Assembly (NCBI GenBank): GCA_014800845.1
Contig: JAAVFJ010000056.1
Span: 1 to 35,283 of the forward strand
Reading direction: 5' to 3'
Source of the DNA: Bacteroidales bacterium
GTDB lineage: Bacteria; Bacteroidota; Bacteroidia; Bacteroidales; Muribaculaceae
Length of the DNA: 35,283 bases
In this document: piece after piece, positions 8,143 through 15,476 of the stretch
Layout: each line of letters begins with the position of its first letter
How positions within the stretch are numbered: position 1 is the stretch's first letter
Position numbers and translations under genes: made by a program
The notes under the pieces: model-generated
Database searches by the model: none
What the model saw: only the letters and a program-made list of their open reading frames with translations
Told to the model about the DNA's origin: nothing

Positions 8143-8802
8143 TCACGACGACTTGCAAGAGAGGCACTTGAGGTTGTTGATGGCCAGGTCAGTCATGGGC
8201 ATGCCGCACACCGGACACACGAATTCGCTCTGTCGCAGCGAGATCAGATGCTTTATGTGTTCCGTCTTGGGGCCGAAGAGGGTGCGGCTCATGGTGGCTA
8301 CCAGGCCGGTGAAAAGCATGGGTGAGCAGCCGGTTATACCCTTGCCGAGCAGGAAGGAGCCCACCACGATGCCCACAGAGATTATGGAGAAGATTGCCAT
8401 GATGGTGTTGGCCATCTTCATGCGCTTCTTGTTGGCCTCTTCGGCCTCGGCTATGGCTGATTTGTAGAGGCGGAAACGGCTGCGCAGCTCCAGAAATTCA
8501 TAGGCATAGTTGCCGGGCTTTTCAATAGCGCGGTGAGCCATGAACGTGAAGCTCTTGAAGGAGTTCTCCCCCAGGCGTATGATAGTATCTTCAGAGATGC
8601 GGCGCTTCTCTACGCGCTCGAAGCGGTCGGGAGCGGTCTTTATGAACACACCGTTGCCGTTGGGCCCCGAGAGGTTCTCTACCCACCACTCTCCGGAATC
8701 GGTGATAGTGATGCGGGCATGCTGATGGCTGACGCCGGAATATGCGTCGGCTATTTTGAAGGGCTGGTTGCCGGTGCGCCCTATTATAAATTCTTGTGAC
8801 AT
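8143..8802 (-). CDS. FHA-domain membrane protein with C-terminal zinc ribbon
   Basis: This 219-residue protein has an N-terminal FHA domain (about 1-90) with all the expected binding positions: Gly8-Arg9, Ser25..His28 (GVSHQHA) and the Asn-rich loop at 43-50 (NLSGPNGNG). A charged helix (about 100-128) leads to two hydrophobic segments (131-152 and about 156-171). The tail carries a zinc ribbon, Cys196/Cys199 and Cys213/Cys216. The simplest topology puts FHA and zinc ribbon both in the cytoplasm around a membrane hairpin. It probably reads a phosphothreonine signal at the membrane. It lies between the LytTR regulator and the caspase gene on the same strand. It pairs the same two module types as the protein at 5658-6461 in reverse order. 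Confidence 0.85.
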   Translation of the reverse strand: MSQEFIIGRTGNQPFKIADAYSGVSHQHARITITDSGEWWVENLSGPNGNGVFIKTAPDRFERVEKRRISEDTIIRLGENSFKSFTFMAHRAIEKPGNYAYEFLELRSRFRLYKSAIAEAEEANKKRMKMANTIMAIFSIISVGIVVGSFLLGKGITGCSPMLFTGLVATMSRTLFGPKTEHIKHLISLRQSEFVCPVCGMPMTDLAINNLKCLSCKSS

Positions 8803-8874
8803 AAGTTAAATCGTATTTATACCGCCTCTGGCTGCCCCGGTTACAGTGACTGATAAGGCAGGGATGAGGGTCCG

Positions 8875-9237
8875 TTAAGCAGTGGAGCCTACTATTAGGT
8901 CCTTGAATTTTTTCAGCAGAGCTTTCGATACCTTGTGGCGGTGCACTCCCCCCTTGCAGTCACCCAGAGTGATGGTCTGGCGCAGGAGAGATATTTCCCG
9001 CAGATATAAAGTGTTTACAATGAGGGAGCGGCCAAGGCGTGCAAAGGGACTTGGGGTGGGAAGTTTCCACGCTTGCTTGATGAAATCTTCCATTCGGGTG
9101 AGGCCAAAAGTTACCATGTGTTTGTCCCCGCTGAGATAAGCAAACTCAGTGTAATTGCCGTTTGCTTGAAAATAAATTACTTCCGCAAGGTCTATTACCA
9201 TGAGTTCATCACGTGTATTGAGGTAGAGTTTAATCAT
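8875..9237 (-). CDS. Stand-alone LytTR DNA-binding regulator
   Basis: The 120-residue protein is essentially a single LytTR domain: the pattern VIYFQANGNYTEF, then F.R.GRSLIVN..Y and a C-terminal basic helix. It lacks the receiver domain of AgrA/LytR-type response regulators, so control would be by abundance, ligand or partner binding rather than a visible phospho-acceptor. LytTR domains bind short direct repeats in promoters. It is the first gene of the LytTR-FHA-caspase unit and is the obvious candidate regulator of the cluster. A palindromic site lies just upstream of its start. Confidence 0.85.
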   Translation of the reverse strand: MIKLYLNTRDELMVIDLAEVIYFQANGNYTEFAYLSGDKHMVTFGLTRMEDFIKQAWKLPTPSPFARLGRSLIVNTLYLREISLLRQTITLGDCKGGVHRHKVSKALLKKFKDLIVGSTA

Positions 9238-9257
9238 GAATTGCTGGTAATCAGGAG

Positions 9258-9272
9258 GTTAGCTAACGTTAA
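9258..9272. promoter_or_regulatory. Overlapping palindromes upstream of the LytTR gene
   Basis: GTTAGCTAAC (9258-9267) is a perfect 10-bp palindrome that overlaps the 8-bp palindrome TAACGTTA (9264-9271). They lie between the putative -7 element and the LytTR start. AACGTTAAA nearly fits a LytTR half-site. An autoregulatory operator is plausible but unproven. Confidence 0.35.
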
Positions 9273-9296
9273 ACAATTCCAGGCTCTGGTTATACC

Positions 9297-9304
9297 CAAA
9301 ATTA
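9297..9304 (-). promoter_or_regulatory. Possible -7 element for the LytTR-FHA-caspase unit
   Basis: TAATTTTG on the minus strand fits the -7 consensus, but no TTTG occurs at the right distance upstream. The start would be about 55 bases before the LytTR ATG. Confidence 0.35.
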
Positions 9305-9366
9305 CCGGCAAAAATAATAAAAATCTTTCAATTAATGTGTTTTTTCGTGTTTTTTATTTTTTTGAA

Positions 9367-10167
9367 TCAGCGGCAGAATGTATAGATAATAGAGAAAGTT
9401 GCTGAAATTGGAGAGCTCTGAGTGCCATAGCCGGGAATATACCAGGGATTTCCGGCGGCGCTCTTCGGCTTGCCAAACAGGAAGTGATAGCGGAATGTCC
9501 AGCCCAGGCTCCAATCGCCGGCGATATTGACACGCAGACCGGCCAGAGCCTCGCCCCACCAGGCATGACTCTTGTTGCCAAGCAGCTCGAGCGACTGATG
9601 TTCCTGCCAGTAGGGTGACTCCATAGATATATCGGTGATGTCGAAGCTGAAAGGCGAGTAGCCGGCGCGCAGACCCACCAAGACGCGGTAATGAGGGTTG
9701 CTCTTGTAGAGGAAATTGTAGTCAGCGCCCAGCTTGAAATAGACCGACGGCTTCCCTTTATAGGTGAAATTGCCGGGGTCAGGGGTGTTCTTGGCCATGC
9801 CAATACCGAATTCCACTGTCGGGAAGAGCCAGTTCCACATAGAGAGCGAGGCCAAGACATCGGCGCCCCCATGCTTTTGGCCGGCTATGGCCAGGATGCC
9901 GTCGAAGAAATTCAGACCCACGTCGAGGGCGTAGATGCGCGGATAGACCGGCTTGGCCGCCGCCGAGACGCTCTGCACCGTGTCCAGTTGCGAGAGGAAG
10001 AGCACCGGCTCCTTCAGCGGGTCGCCATGCTTGTCGAAATAGTGGAGCGTGGGGGCCTCGGGCTTCTTGTCGTCGGTCTCCACGGGGGTGACGGTGCGCT
10101 GTGCCACGGCAGCCAGAGCCGCGCAACAGAGCAGTACAGTCAGGAATATCGGGCGGAGCACTGTCAT
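9367..10167 (-). CDS. DUF6048-like outer-membrane beta-barrel protein
   Basis: The 266-residue protein has a signal peptide (MTVLRPIFLTVLLCCAALAAVAQ), a proline- and acid-rich N-terminal segment, and a C-terminal half of alternating aromatic/hydrophobic strands (for example VYFKLGADYNFLYK and WSLGWTFRYHFLFG). It ends in an aromatic-containing strand, FSIIYTFCR. This is the pattern of a small outer-membrane barrel. It resembles the Bacteroidota DUF6048 family, which travels with DUF6452; the name is from recall, not a search. Its ATG overlaps the upstream stop (ATGA, 10164-10167), so the two are translationally coupled. Biochemical function is unknown. Confidence 0.7.
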   Translation of the reverse strand: MTVLRPIFLTVLLCCAALAAVAQRTVTPVETDDKKPEAPTLHYFDKHGDPLKEPVLFLSQLDTVQSVSAAAKPVYPRIYALDVGLNFFDGILAIAGQKHGGADVLASLSMWNWLFPTVEFGIGMAKNTPDPGNFTYKGKPSVYFKLGADYNFLYKSNPHYRVLVGLRAGYSPFSFDITDISMESPYWQEHQSLELLGNKSHAWWGEALAGLRVNIAGDWSLGWTFRYHFLFGKPKSAAGNPWYIPGYGTQSSPISATFSIIYTFCR

Positions 10168-10628
10168 GGCTGAGGCTTGAGATAGATGTGGATGTTCACT
10201 CCCGGAGCGTTGGTGATGACCCCGCCGGGACAGGTCACGGAGTCTATGAGCTCGGAGGTGTGGGTTATGTTGCTGATTTTATAGTCGTAGACCACCCCGC
10301 ACTCCGAGGAGGCGAAGCGGGGCTGAAGCTCGTAGGTGAATGTGATTTCGTCGGAACTGCCGCCGAAGTCGAGCACAAAGGTGGTGTTCCCTTCAGTTAT
10401 GCGGAAGGGAAGATAGAGCTCGTCTACATTCTGCGCATCCTCAAGCAGCAATGAGTCACCGGGAGCGCCGTCGCCGTAGACGGTGAGTCCCGAGAGCATG
10501 ACGCGCTGCCCCTCGGAATAGAAATCCGCCAGGGGGAGCGAATTGCGGTTGTCGTCGCAATCGGCTGTGGAGCAGGCGCCGAGGGCCAGCAGAGCCAGAG
10601 AGGGGAGTATGTAGCAGAGCCGGCGCAT
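10164..10628 (-). CDS. DUF6452-like lipoprotein
   Basis: The 154-residue protein opens with a lipoprotein signal (lipobox LGAC, Cys19), followed by a compact beta-rich domain with Cys residues (STADCDDNRN, SSECGVVY, VTCPGG). The layout fits the Bacteroidota DUF6452 family, usually encoded next to DUF6048. Its start overlaps the glycosyltransferase stop (TAATG) and its stop overlaps the next start (ATGA). It is therefore a tightly coupled member of the operon and probably works with the barrel protein in the outer membrane. No enzymatic motif is visible. Confidence 0.7.
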   Translation of the reverse strand: MRRLCYILPSLALLALGACSTADCDDNRNSLPLADFYSEGQRVMLSGLTVYGDGAPGDSLLLEDAQNVDELYLPFRITEGNTTFVLDFGGSSDEITFTYELQPRFASSECGVVYDYKISNITHTSELIDSVTCPGGVITNAPGVNIHIYLKPQP

Positions 10629-11590
10629 TATATCTCTTCGCTAATCTGATAGGAATTACGCTCGGCAGAGTTGCGCGTTATGAGCTCTCCGATGAATCCG
10701 GCCATAAAGAACTGAGTGCCGAGCACCATAGCCGTCAGCGCCAGATAGAAGTAGATGCTGTTGGTCACATAGAAGTGATAGGAGTCGCTGCACATGGACA
10801 CAATCTTGAGAATCAGAATCACCATCACAGCCAGCATGCCCAGAGCGAACATGCCGGAACCGAGCAGACCGAACAGGTGCATGGGCTTGATGCCGAATTT
10901 GCTCTGAAACCAGAGGGTGCCCAGGTCGAGATAGCCGTTGACAAAACGGTCCAGACCAAACTTGGTCTTGCCATACTTGCGTGCCTGATGGTGCACTACC
11001 TTCTCGCCTATTTTGGTGTAGCCGGCATTCTTGGCCAGATAGGGGATATAGCGGTGCATGTCGCCGTAGACCTCGATGTGCTTCACCACCTCCGACTTGT
11101 AGGCCTTCAGACCGCAGTTGAAGTCATGCAGATTGTGGATGCCGCTCACCTTGCGGGCAGTGGCGTTGAAGAGCTTGGTGGGGATGGTCTTGGAGAGTGG
11201 GTCGTAGCGCTTCTTCTTCCAGCCCGACACGAGGTCGTAGCCCTCTTCGGTAATCATGCGGTAGAGCTCGGGGATTTCGTCGGGGGAGTCCTGCAGGTCG
11301 GCATCCATGGTTATCACCACGCGGCCGCGCGTGCGGGCAAAGCCGGTGTTCAGGGCCGGGCTCTTGCCGTAATTGCGCGAGAACGCCACGCCGCGCACAT
11401 TGGGGTTACCCTCCTGAAGGCGGCGAATCACCTGCCAGGAATCGTCGGTGGAGCCATCGTTGATGAAGAGGATTTCATAGGTGAAACCATTGGCCTGCAT
11501 CACGCGCTCTATCCACGCGGTGAGCTCGGGCAGCGATTCTGCCTCGTTATATAGAGGTACTACTACTGAAATATCGGGAGTCAGATCCAT
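10628..11590 (-). CDS. Family 2 glycosyltransferase, DPM1/GtrB type, with two C-terminal membrane helices
   Basis: This 320-residue protein has the GT-A signature VVPLYNEAESLPEL (about 9-23), the nucleotide-binding INDGSTDDS and the metal-binding MDADLQDSPDE. It also has the ARKYGKTKFG segment typical of polyprenyl-phosphate hexose transferases. Two hydrophobic segments follow near 235-262 and 280-305. Such enzymes move a sugar from a nucleotide donor to an undecaprenyl-phosphate carrier at the inner membrane; the sugar is not readable. The ATG lies two bases after the DUF4199 stop and the TAA overlaps the next ATG, marking one operon. Confidence 0.88.
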   Translation of the reverse strand: MDLTPDISVVVPLYNEAESLPELTAWIERVMQANGFTYEILFINDGSTDDSWQVIRRLQEGNPNVRGVAFSRNYGKSPALNTGFARTRGRVVITMDADLQDSPDEIPELYRMITEEGYDLVSGWKKKRYDPLSKTIPTKLFNATARKVSGIHNLHDFNCGLKAYKSEVVKHIEVYGDMHRYIPYLAKNAGYTKIGEKVVHHQARKYGKTKFGLDRFVNGYLDLGTLWFQSKFGIKPMHLFGLLGSGMFALGMLAVMVILILKIVSMCSDSYHFYVTNSIYFYLALTAMVLGTQFFMAGFIGELITRNSAERNSYQISEEI

Positions 11591-11592
11591 AG

Positions 11593-12141
11593 TCAGGGAA
11601 ATTTTTCGGGGTTAGGGGAGCGGCGCAGATTCATGATGAGAGAGAGGATGAACGACACCACGAGGCCGGCAAAGGCTGTGAACCATATCATGGAGAAAAT
11701 CCACTGCATGGAGGAGGGGGCGTGCCCCTGCTTCAGAGTGGTCTCTATGGCATCGGCCATGCCGGCATATTCCGCAGGCAGATTGGCAGCGCGCACTGCC
11801 TCCACACACTGCTGAAGATATTCGGCCAGGAAATTCGGGTCAAAAATATTGATCCAAAAGGCTGACAGCGCCGCACAGATGAGTGACCCGAAGATACATA
11901 TCCATGTGCCGCCGAGCCATGTGGCCGTGAATGTGCGATACTGCGGTGCCTCCCGGCGTATGCGCGCCAGCAGGAAGTAGAGCACCACAGGCATGCCGAG
12001 CGCCAAGGGGAGCAGCAGGGTAATGAGCCCCTGAATATGCACCGAACCCAGCAGACAGGCCGACATTAGAAACAGGTACAGCCCCATCCACAAGCCCAGC
12101 TCGCTGCTGTATTTGAAAATGCTTTTAGTCTTATCGCTCAT
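11593..12141 (-). CDS. DUF4199 family membrane protein
   Basis: The protein has 182 residues from ATG 12141. A GTG nine bases upstream is also in frame, but it lies at the edge of a -7 promoter element and is disfavoured. Four hydrophobic segments are visible (LGLWMGLYLFLMSACLL, a second leading into VVLYFLLA, a third in WICIFGSLICAALSAFW, and a last before the basic tail). A hydrophilic loop of about 40 residues precedes the last one. The pattern fits DUF4199, which commonly precedes a GT2 glycosyltransferase in Bacteroidota. It is the first gene of the envelope operon. Function is unknown; a role alongside the glycosyltransferase is suggested by context. Confidence 0.75.
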   Translation of the reverse strand: MSDKTKSIFKYSSELGLWMGLYLFLMSACLLGSVHIQGLITLLLPLALGMPVVLYFLLARIRREAPQYRTFTATWLGGTWICIFGSLICAALSAFWINIFDPNFLAEYLQQCVEAVRAANLPAEYAGMADAIETTLKQGHAPSSMQWIFSMIWFTAFAGLVVSFILSLIMNLRRSPNPEKFP

Positions 12142-12151
12142 AATTATCACG

Positions 12152-12159
12152 CAAAGGTA
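12152..12159 (-). promoter_or_regulatory. Possible -7 element directly before the DUF4199 gene
   Basis: TACCTTTG on the minus strand fits the consensus, without a good TTTG partner. It would put the transcript start only about six bases before ATG 12141, making a nearly leaderless message. Confidence 0.35.
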
Positions 12160-12280
12160 GTGATTTTCCCGAAAACGGGGGAACTTTTGTCGTGAGAATT
12201 TGTTAAAACTCTAAAAGTATAAATGATTCGGCGCATTGCCCACGGCTTTGAGCGCCCTCTAAATCTTATTTTTTCTCACT

Positions 12281-13327
12281 ATGAAACTATCGCACACTCT
12301 TGCCCTCGCAGGCGTCCTCGCTACTGCCGCTGCCACCTTTTCCCCCGAAGCTGAAGCATGCACCCGCATAGTCTATAAAGGTACTGACTCGCTCTACGTA
12401 GTGGGGCGTTCGCTCGACTGGAAAACCCCGATTCCCACTAACCTCTACGTCTATCCGCGAGGCATGAAAAAGGCCGGCAACTCCCTGCCCGGCTCCGTGG
12501 AGTGGACCTCTAAGTATGGCGCCATCTACGCTGTGGGCTACGACGGCGGTGTGACCGAAGGCATGAACGAAAAGGGTCTTACCATCAACGGTCTGTTCTG
12601 CAAAGGCACCATATATAATAACGACGGCAACAAGAACCTGCAACCCATGTCTATGGCTATGTTTGTGGCCTGGCTGCTCGATAATAACGCCACTACCCCC
12701 GAGGTCGTGGAGGTGCTTAAGAACCGCAATTTCTCAATCTCCGGCGCTACCTTCGACGGGGGCACGGTATCCGCTCTCCACTGGGGTATCACCGATGCCG
12801 AGGGGCGCACAGCCATTCTTGAGTTTGACAACGGCGATATCCGCATCTACGAAGGCGACGATATCCGCGTGCTCACCAACGACCCCGTCTGGCCCTCCAT
12901 GCAGGCCATCAACGCTTACTGGCAGGGGATAGGTGGTAAGAACATGCTCCCTGGCACTGTGAAGAGCCCCGACCGCTACGTGCGTGCCGACTATTTCGTG
13001 CGCCACGTGGAGCCGGTAAGCGATGCCGACCTCGGCGTGTCCATCTGCCGCTCGGCGCTGGTGACCGAATGTGTGCCCTACACCTACACCGTAGAGGATG
13101 AACCCAACGTAAGCTCTACCCAGTGGCGCTCATTTGCCAACATCCGCGACCTGCGTTACTACTTCGAACCGGTCACTAACAACGGCTTCTATTACATAGA
13201 CCTCGGCAAGTGTGACCTGCGTCCCGGAGCATCAGTGATGAAGCTCGACACCTCGCTGGCAAAAGACTACGTAGGTGAGGCCAACAAGCACCTGAAGAAA
13301 TCAGCCCCCTTCACCCCCATGTATTAA
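12281..13327 (+). CDS. Linear amide C-N hydrolase, penicillin V acylase / bile salt hydrolase-like
   Basis: This 348-residue Ntn-hydrolase has an N-terminal export signal ending just before Cys27 (EAEA-CTR), the nucleophile exposed after processing. Arg43 and Asp46 (GRSLDW) sit at the same spacing from the nucleophile as in known family members. NEKG, TNDP (Asn) and DRYVRADYF (Arg) give the remaining pocket residues. The position equivalent to the BSH/PVA marker residue (Asn or Tyr) looks like Phe106. It therefore belongs with Gram-negative relatives of BT2086, whose members can hydrolyse bile salts or penicillin V-like amides. Actual substrate is not decidable here. It is monocistronic and periplasmic by prediction, and converges on the cysteine desulfidase gene. 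Confidence 0.88.
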   Translation: MKLSHTLALAGVLATAAATFSPEAEACTRIVYKGTDSLYVVGRSLDWKTPIPTNLYVYPRGMKKAGNSLPGSVEWTSKYGAIYAVGYDGGVTEGMNEKGLTINGLFCKGTIYNNDGNKNLQPMSMAMFVAWLLDNNATTPEVVEVLKNRNFSISGATFDGGTVSALHWGITDAEGRTAILEFDNGDIRIYEGDDIRVLTNDPVWPSMQAINAYWQGIGGKNMLPGTVKSPDRYVRADYFVRHVEPVSDADLGVSICRSALVTECVPYTYTVEDEPNVSSTQWRSFANIRDLRYYFEPVTNNGFYYIDLGKCDLRPGASVMKLDTSLAKDYVGEANKHLKKSAPFTPMY

Positions 13328-13353
13328 AATTCTACAGAACCAAGCATAAAAAC

Positions 13354-13386
13354 ATCCCGGACTCCGCATCGCTCGGAGCCCGGGAT
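13354..13386. terminator. Shared terminator hairpin between convergent genes
   Basis: A 13-bp stem with one mismatch (ATCCCGG.CTCCG arms, 7-base loop) lies 27 bases after the acylase stop. On the minus strand it is followed by GTTTTTA, so it serves the cysteine desulfidase gene best. Confidence 0.7.
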
Positions 13387-13444
13387 AATTCTTTGGTTAG
13401 TTTTATCCTGTTTGTATGTAGCAAATGGATGTGAGGGAAAATGT

Positions 13445-14746
13445 TTATTTTGAGGTCATGATGTCGAGGACGAGGCGATCGGTTTCGCGCATGGCTTCGC
13501 GACCTATGTCGGTGAGGTTGCGGACGGTGCGGTCCACATCTTCGCAGATTATGCCCTCGGCTTCGGTCACACAGCGGCCGTTCATGGCCAGCAGCGCGCT
13601 CATCATGGCGGTGCTCACCCCGCTTGAAATCTTCATGGAGCAGGAGGGTTTGGCGCCGTCACACACCATGCCGGTGAGGTTGGCCACCATGTTTTTGATG
13701 GCGGCTTGCACCTGAGTGTAGGCGCCCCCCATCAGGTAGACTATGCCGGCAGAGGCACCAGTAGATGCCACTACGCAGCCGCAGAGGGCGGAGAGGCGTC
13801 CGAGCGATTGCTTGATGTAGATGGAGGTAAGGTGAGAAAGCATCAGTGCGCGGGCCAGTTGCTCCTGAGTGGCACCGGTGTCTTCGGCAAAGCTGACCAC
13901 GGGCATCGTGGCCGTTATGCCCTGATTGCCGGAGCCGGAGTTGCTCATGACGGGCACCGTGGCGCCGGCCATGCGTGCGTCGCAGGCTGCCGAGGTGTAG
14001 ACGAGCATGTGCTCCACGGGGGTGTCGCCGAAGTATGCCAGCCCCTTTGTGCGGATGGTGTAGCCGAGCGAGTGGCCGTAGCCCTCGTCCATAGCTGTCA
14101 TGGCCGCCGCTTTGTTGAGCCGGCCGGCTTCCAGGATGAAGTCAATCTCTTCCAGCGGAGAGGTGGTGGCATATTCCCACACTTCAGAAAGATGCAGCTT
14201 GGGCTCTTCGGCGCCGGTCGCTTCGGTTTGGCGGCTGTCGCAGCAACCTGTCTGCGGAGTAGTGGCGGGGCTCTCCAAGCAGGGGCCGGAGAGGTGCACG
14301 AAGTTGGTGTGATAGCCTGAGATGTGGGCGGCTGCCTTGTCTGTTCCGGCCTCTACTTCGGCTTCGATGTGAAGAATGGAGGGGGCGTTTTCGCACAGCT
14401 TCACCTCCACGCGCCCGTCATCTATATATCTGCGTCCTTCGCTGACGGCGTCGGCGGAGACATCTTTCAGCACTTCAAGACCATATTCGCTTTTGCCGAT
14501 GATGGCACCTAAGGCAATGGCTATGGGCAGGCCTATCATACCGGTGCCGGGGATGCCTACCCCCATGGCGTTTTTGAGCACGTTGGGGCTGAGGGCTACT
14601 GTTATTTTTTCGGGGCGACGCCCGAGCAGTTCGGTGGCTTTGGCCACGGCTAAGGCTACGGCCACCGGTTCGGTACACCCCATGGCAGGCACAACCTCGC
14701 GTCTTACGAGGGCGTGGATGCGGGAGCGGAGTTCTTCAGGTAACAT
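13445..14746 (-). CDS. cyuA: L-cysteine desulfidase family protein (CyuA/YhaM, UPF0597)
   Basis: This 433-residue protein resembles serine dehydratase alpha chains and the archaeal/E. coli cysteine desulfidases. The signature GCTEP (Cys24) lies near the N-terminus. C-terminal cysteines occur in ALCGCVVASTG and in VCDGAKPSCSMKISSG, which in the family bind a 4Fe-4S cluster with an open iron site. The reaction converts L-cysteine to pyruvate, ammonia and sulfide. A Cys-containing insertion (about 155-190) between the halves is less usual. The gene follows tdk on the same strand after a 66-base gap filled mostly by a seven-base tandem repeat right at the start codon. Substrate preference (cysteine versus serine) is inferred from family. 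Confidence 0.82.
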   Translation of the reverse strand: MLPEELRSRIHALVRREVVPAMGCTEPVAVALAVAKATELLGRRPEKITVALSPNVLKNAMGVGIPGTGMIGLPIAIALGAIIGKSEYGLEVLKDVSADAVSEGRRYIDDGRVEVKLCENAPSILHIEAEVEAGTDKAAAHISGYHTNFVHLSGPCLESPATTPQTGCCDSRQTEATGAEEPKLHLSEVWEYATTSPLEEIDFILEAGRLNKAAAMTAMDEGYGHSLGYTIRTKGLAYFGDTPVEHMLVYTSAACDARMAGATVPVMSNSGSGNQGITATMPVVSFAEDTGATQEQLARALMLSHLTSIYIKQSLGRLSALCGCVVASTGASAGIVYLMGGAYTQVQAAIKNMVANLTGMVCDGAKPSCSMKISSGVSTAMMSALLAMNGRCVTEAEGIICEDVDRTVRNLTDIGREAMRETDRLVLDIMTSK

Positions 14747-14747
14747 A

Positions 14748-14796
14748 TTAGGTTTTAGGTATTAGGTATTAGAGCTTAGGCCTTAGAGTTTAGAGC
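14748..14796. repeat. Heptanucleotide tandem repeat (seven units of TTAGNNN)
   Basis: Seven perfect-length units run without a break: TTAGGTT, TTAGGTA, TTAGGTA, TTAGAGC, TTAGGCC, TTAGAGT, TTAGAGC. The tract ends one base before the cyuA start codon on the minus strand, so it occupies the whole ribosome-loading region. Confidence 0.85.
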
Positions 14797-14812
14797 AGAC
14801 TCAAGGCCGTTA

Positions 14813-15448
14813 TTATATTTCGCCGGATTCGAAGGGGAGGGTGTCTCTGCGGGCACGCTCAATGCGTTTGTTGGTCCAGCATTTGCGGCAGACAGCCATA
14901 TATTTGTCGTTGCCGCCGATTTCTACCTGTGCGCCTTCGGTCACTATGTTGCCTTGGGAGTCTATGCGGGCGTTTACTATGGTTTTTCTGCCGCAGGAGC
15001 AGGTGCTCTTTATCTCCTCAATGCTGTCGGCTATCTCGAAGAGTCGGCGTGAGCCCTCGAAGAGGCGCGTGGTGAAGTCGGTGCGCAGGCCGTAGCACAC
15101 TACGTTGCAGGCGTAGTCGTCAACCACGTGGGCGAGCTGGTCCACCTGCTCGGCGCTCAGGAATTGAGCTTCGTCAATGAGCAGCCAAGTGGGAATCTGA
15201 AGGGTCTCCTCAAAGATGTGGCGGATGAGTGCGTAGAGGTCGGTGTCGGGATAAATCCAGCGGCACTCGCGCTCAATGCCTATGCGCGAACGTATCACGT
15301 TTTTGGAATCGCGGGTGTCCACCACCGGCTTGAAGCAGAGGTATGACATGCCGCGCTCCTCGAAATTGTAAGCTTGCGTGAGGAGCAGAGCTGTTTTGGC
15401 AGACCCCATGGTGCCGTAGCGGAAGTATAATTTGCCTATTCGGTTCAT
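14813..15448 (-). CDS. tdk: Thymidine kinase
   Basis: This 211-residue enzyme phosphorylates thymidine to dTMP with ATP in nucleoside salvage. It resembles the E. coli Tdk type: N-terminal LYFRYGTMGSAKT P-loop (about 7-19), NFEERGM, the DEAQFL magnesium site, the CYGLRTDF lasso-region motif and a C-terminal zinc ribbon (CSCGRK and CRKC). The P-loop has Ala where Walker A usually has Gly before the Lys, which seems tolerated in part of this subgroup. It lies 28 bases after the AI-2E-family gene stop on the same strand and probably shares its promoter. Confidence 0.92.
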   Translation of the reverse strand: MNRIGKLYFRYGTMGSAKTALLLTQAYNFEERGMSYLCFKPVVDTRDSKNVIRSRIGIERECRWIYPDTDLYALIRHIFEETLQIPTWLLIDEAQFLSAEQVDQLAHVVDDYACNVVCYGLRTDFTTRLFEGSRRLFEIADSIEEIKSTCSCGRKTIVNARIDSQGNIVTEGAQVEIGGNDKYMAVCRKCWTNKRIERARRDTLPFESGEI

Positions 15449-15476
15449 AAAAGTAAATGGGTATATTATGCAGCTA

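Noticed and set aside
14748..14796. CRISPR-like or telomere-like repeat
   Set aside because: The units are seven bases long with no spacers and occur once; it is a simple tandem repeat.
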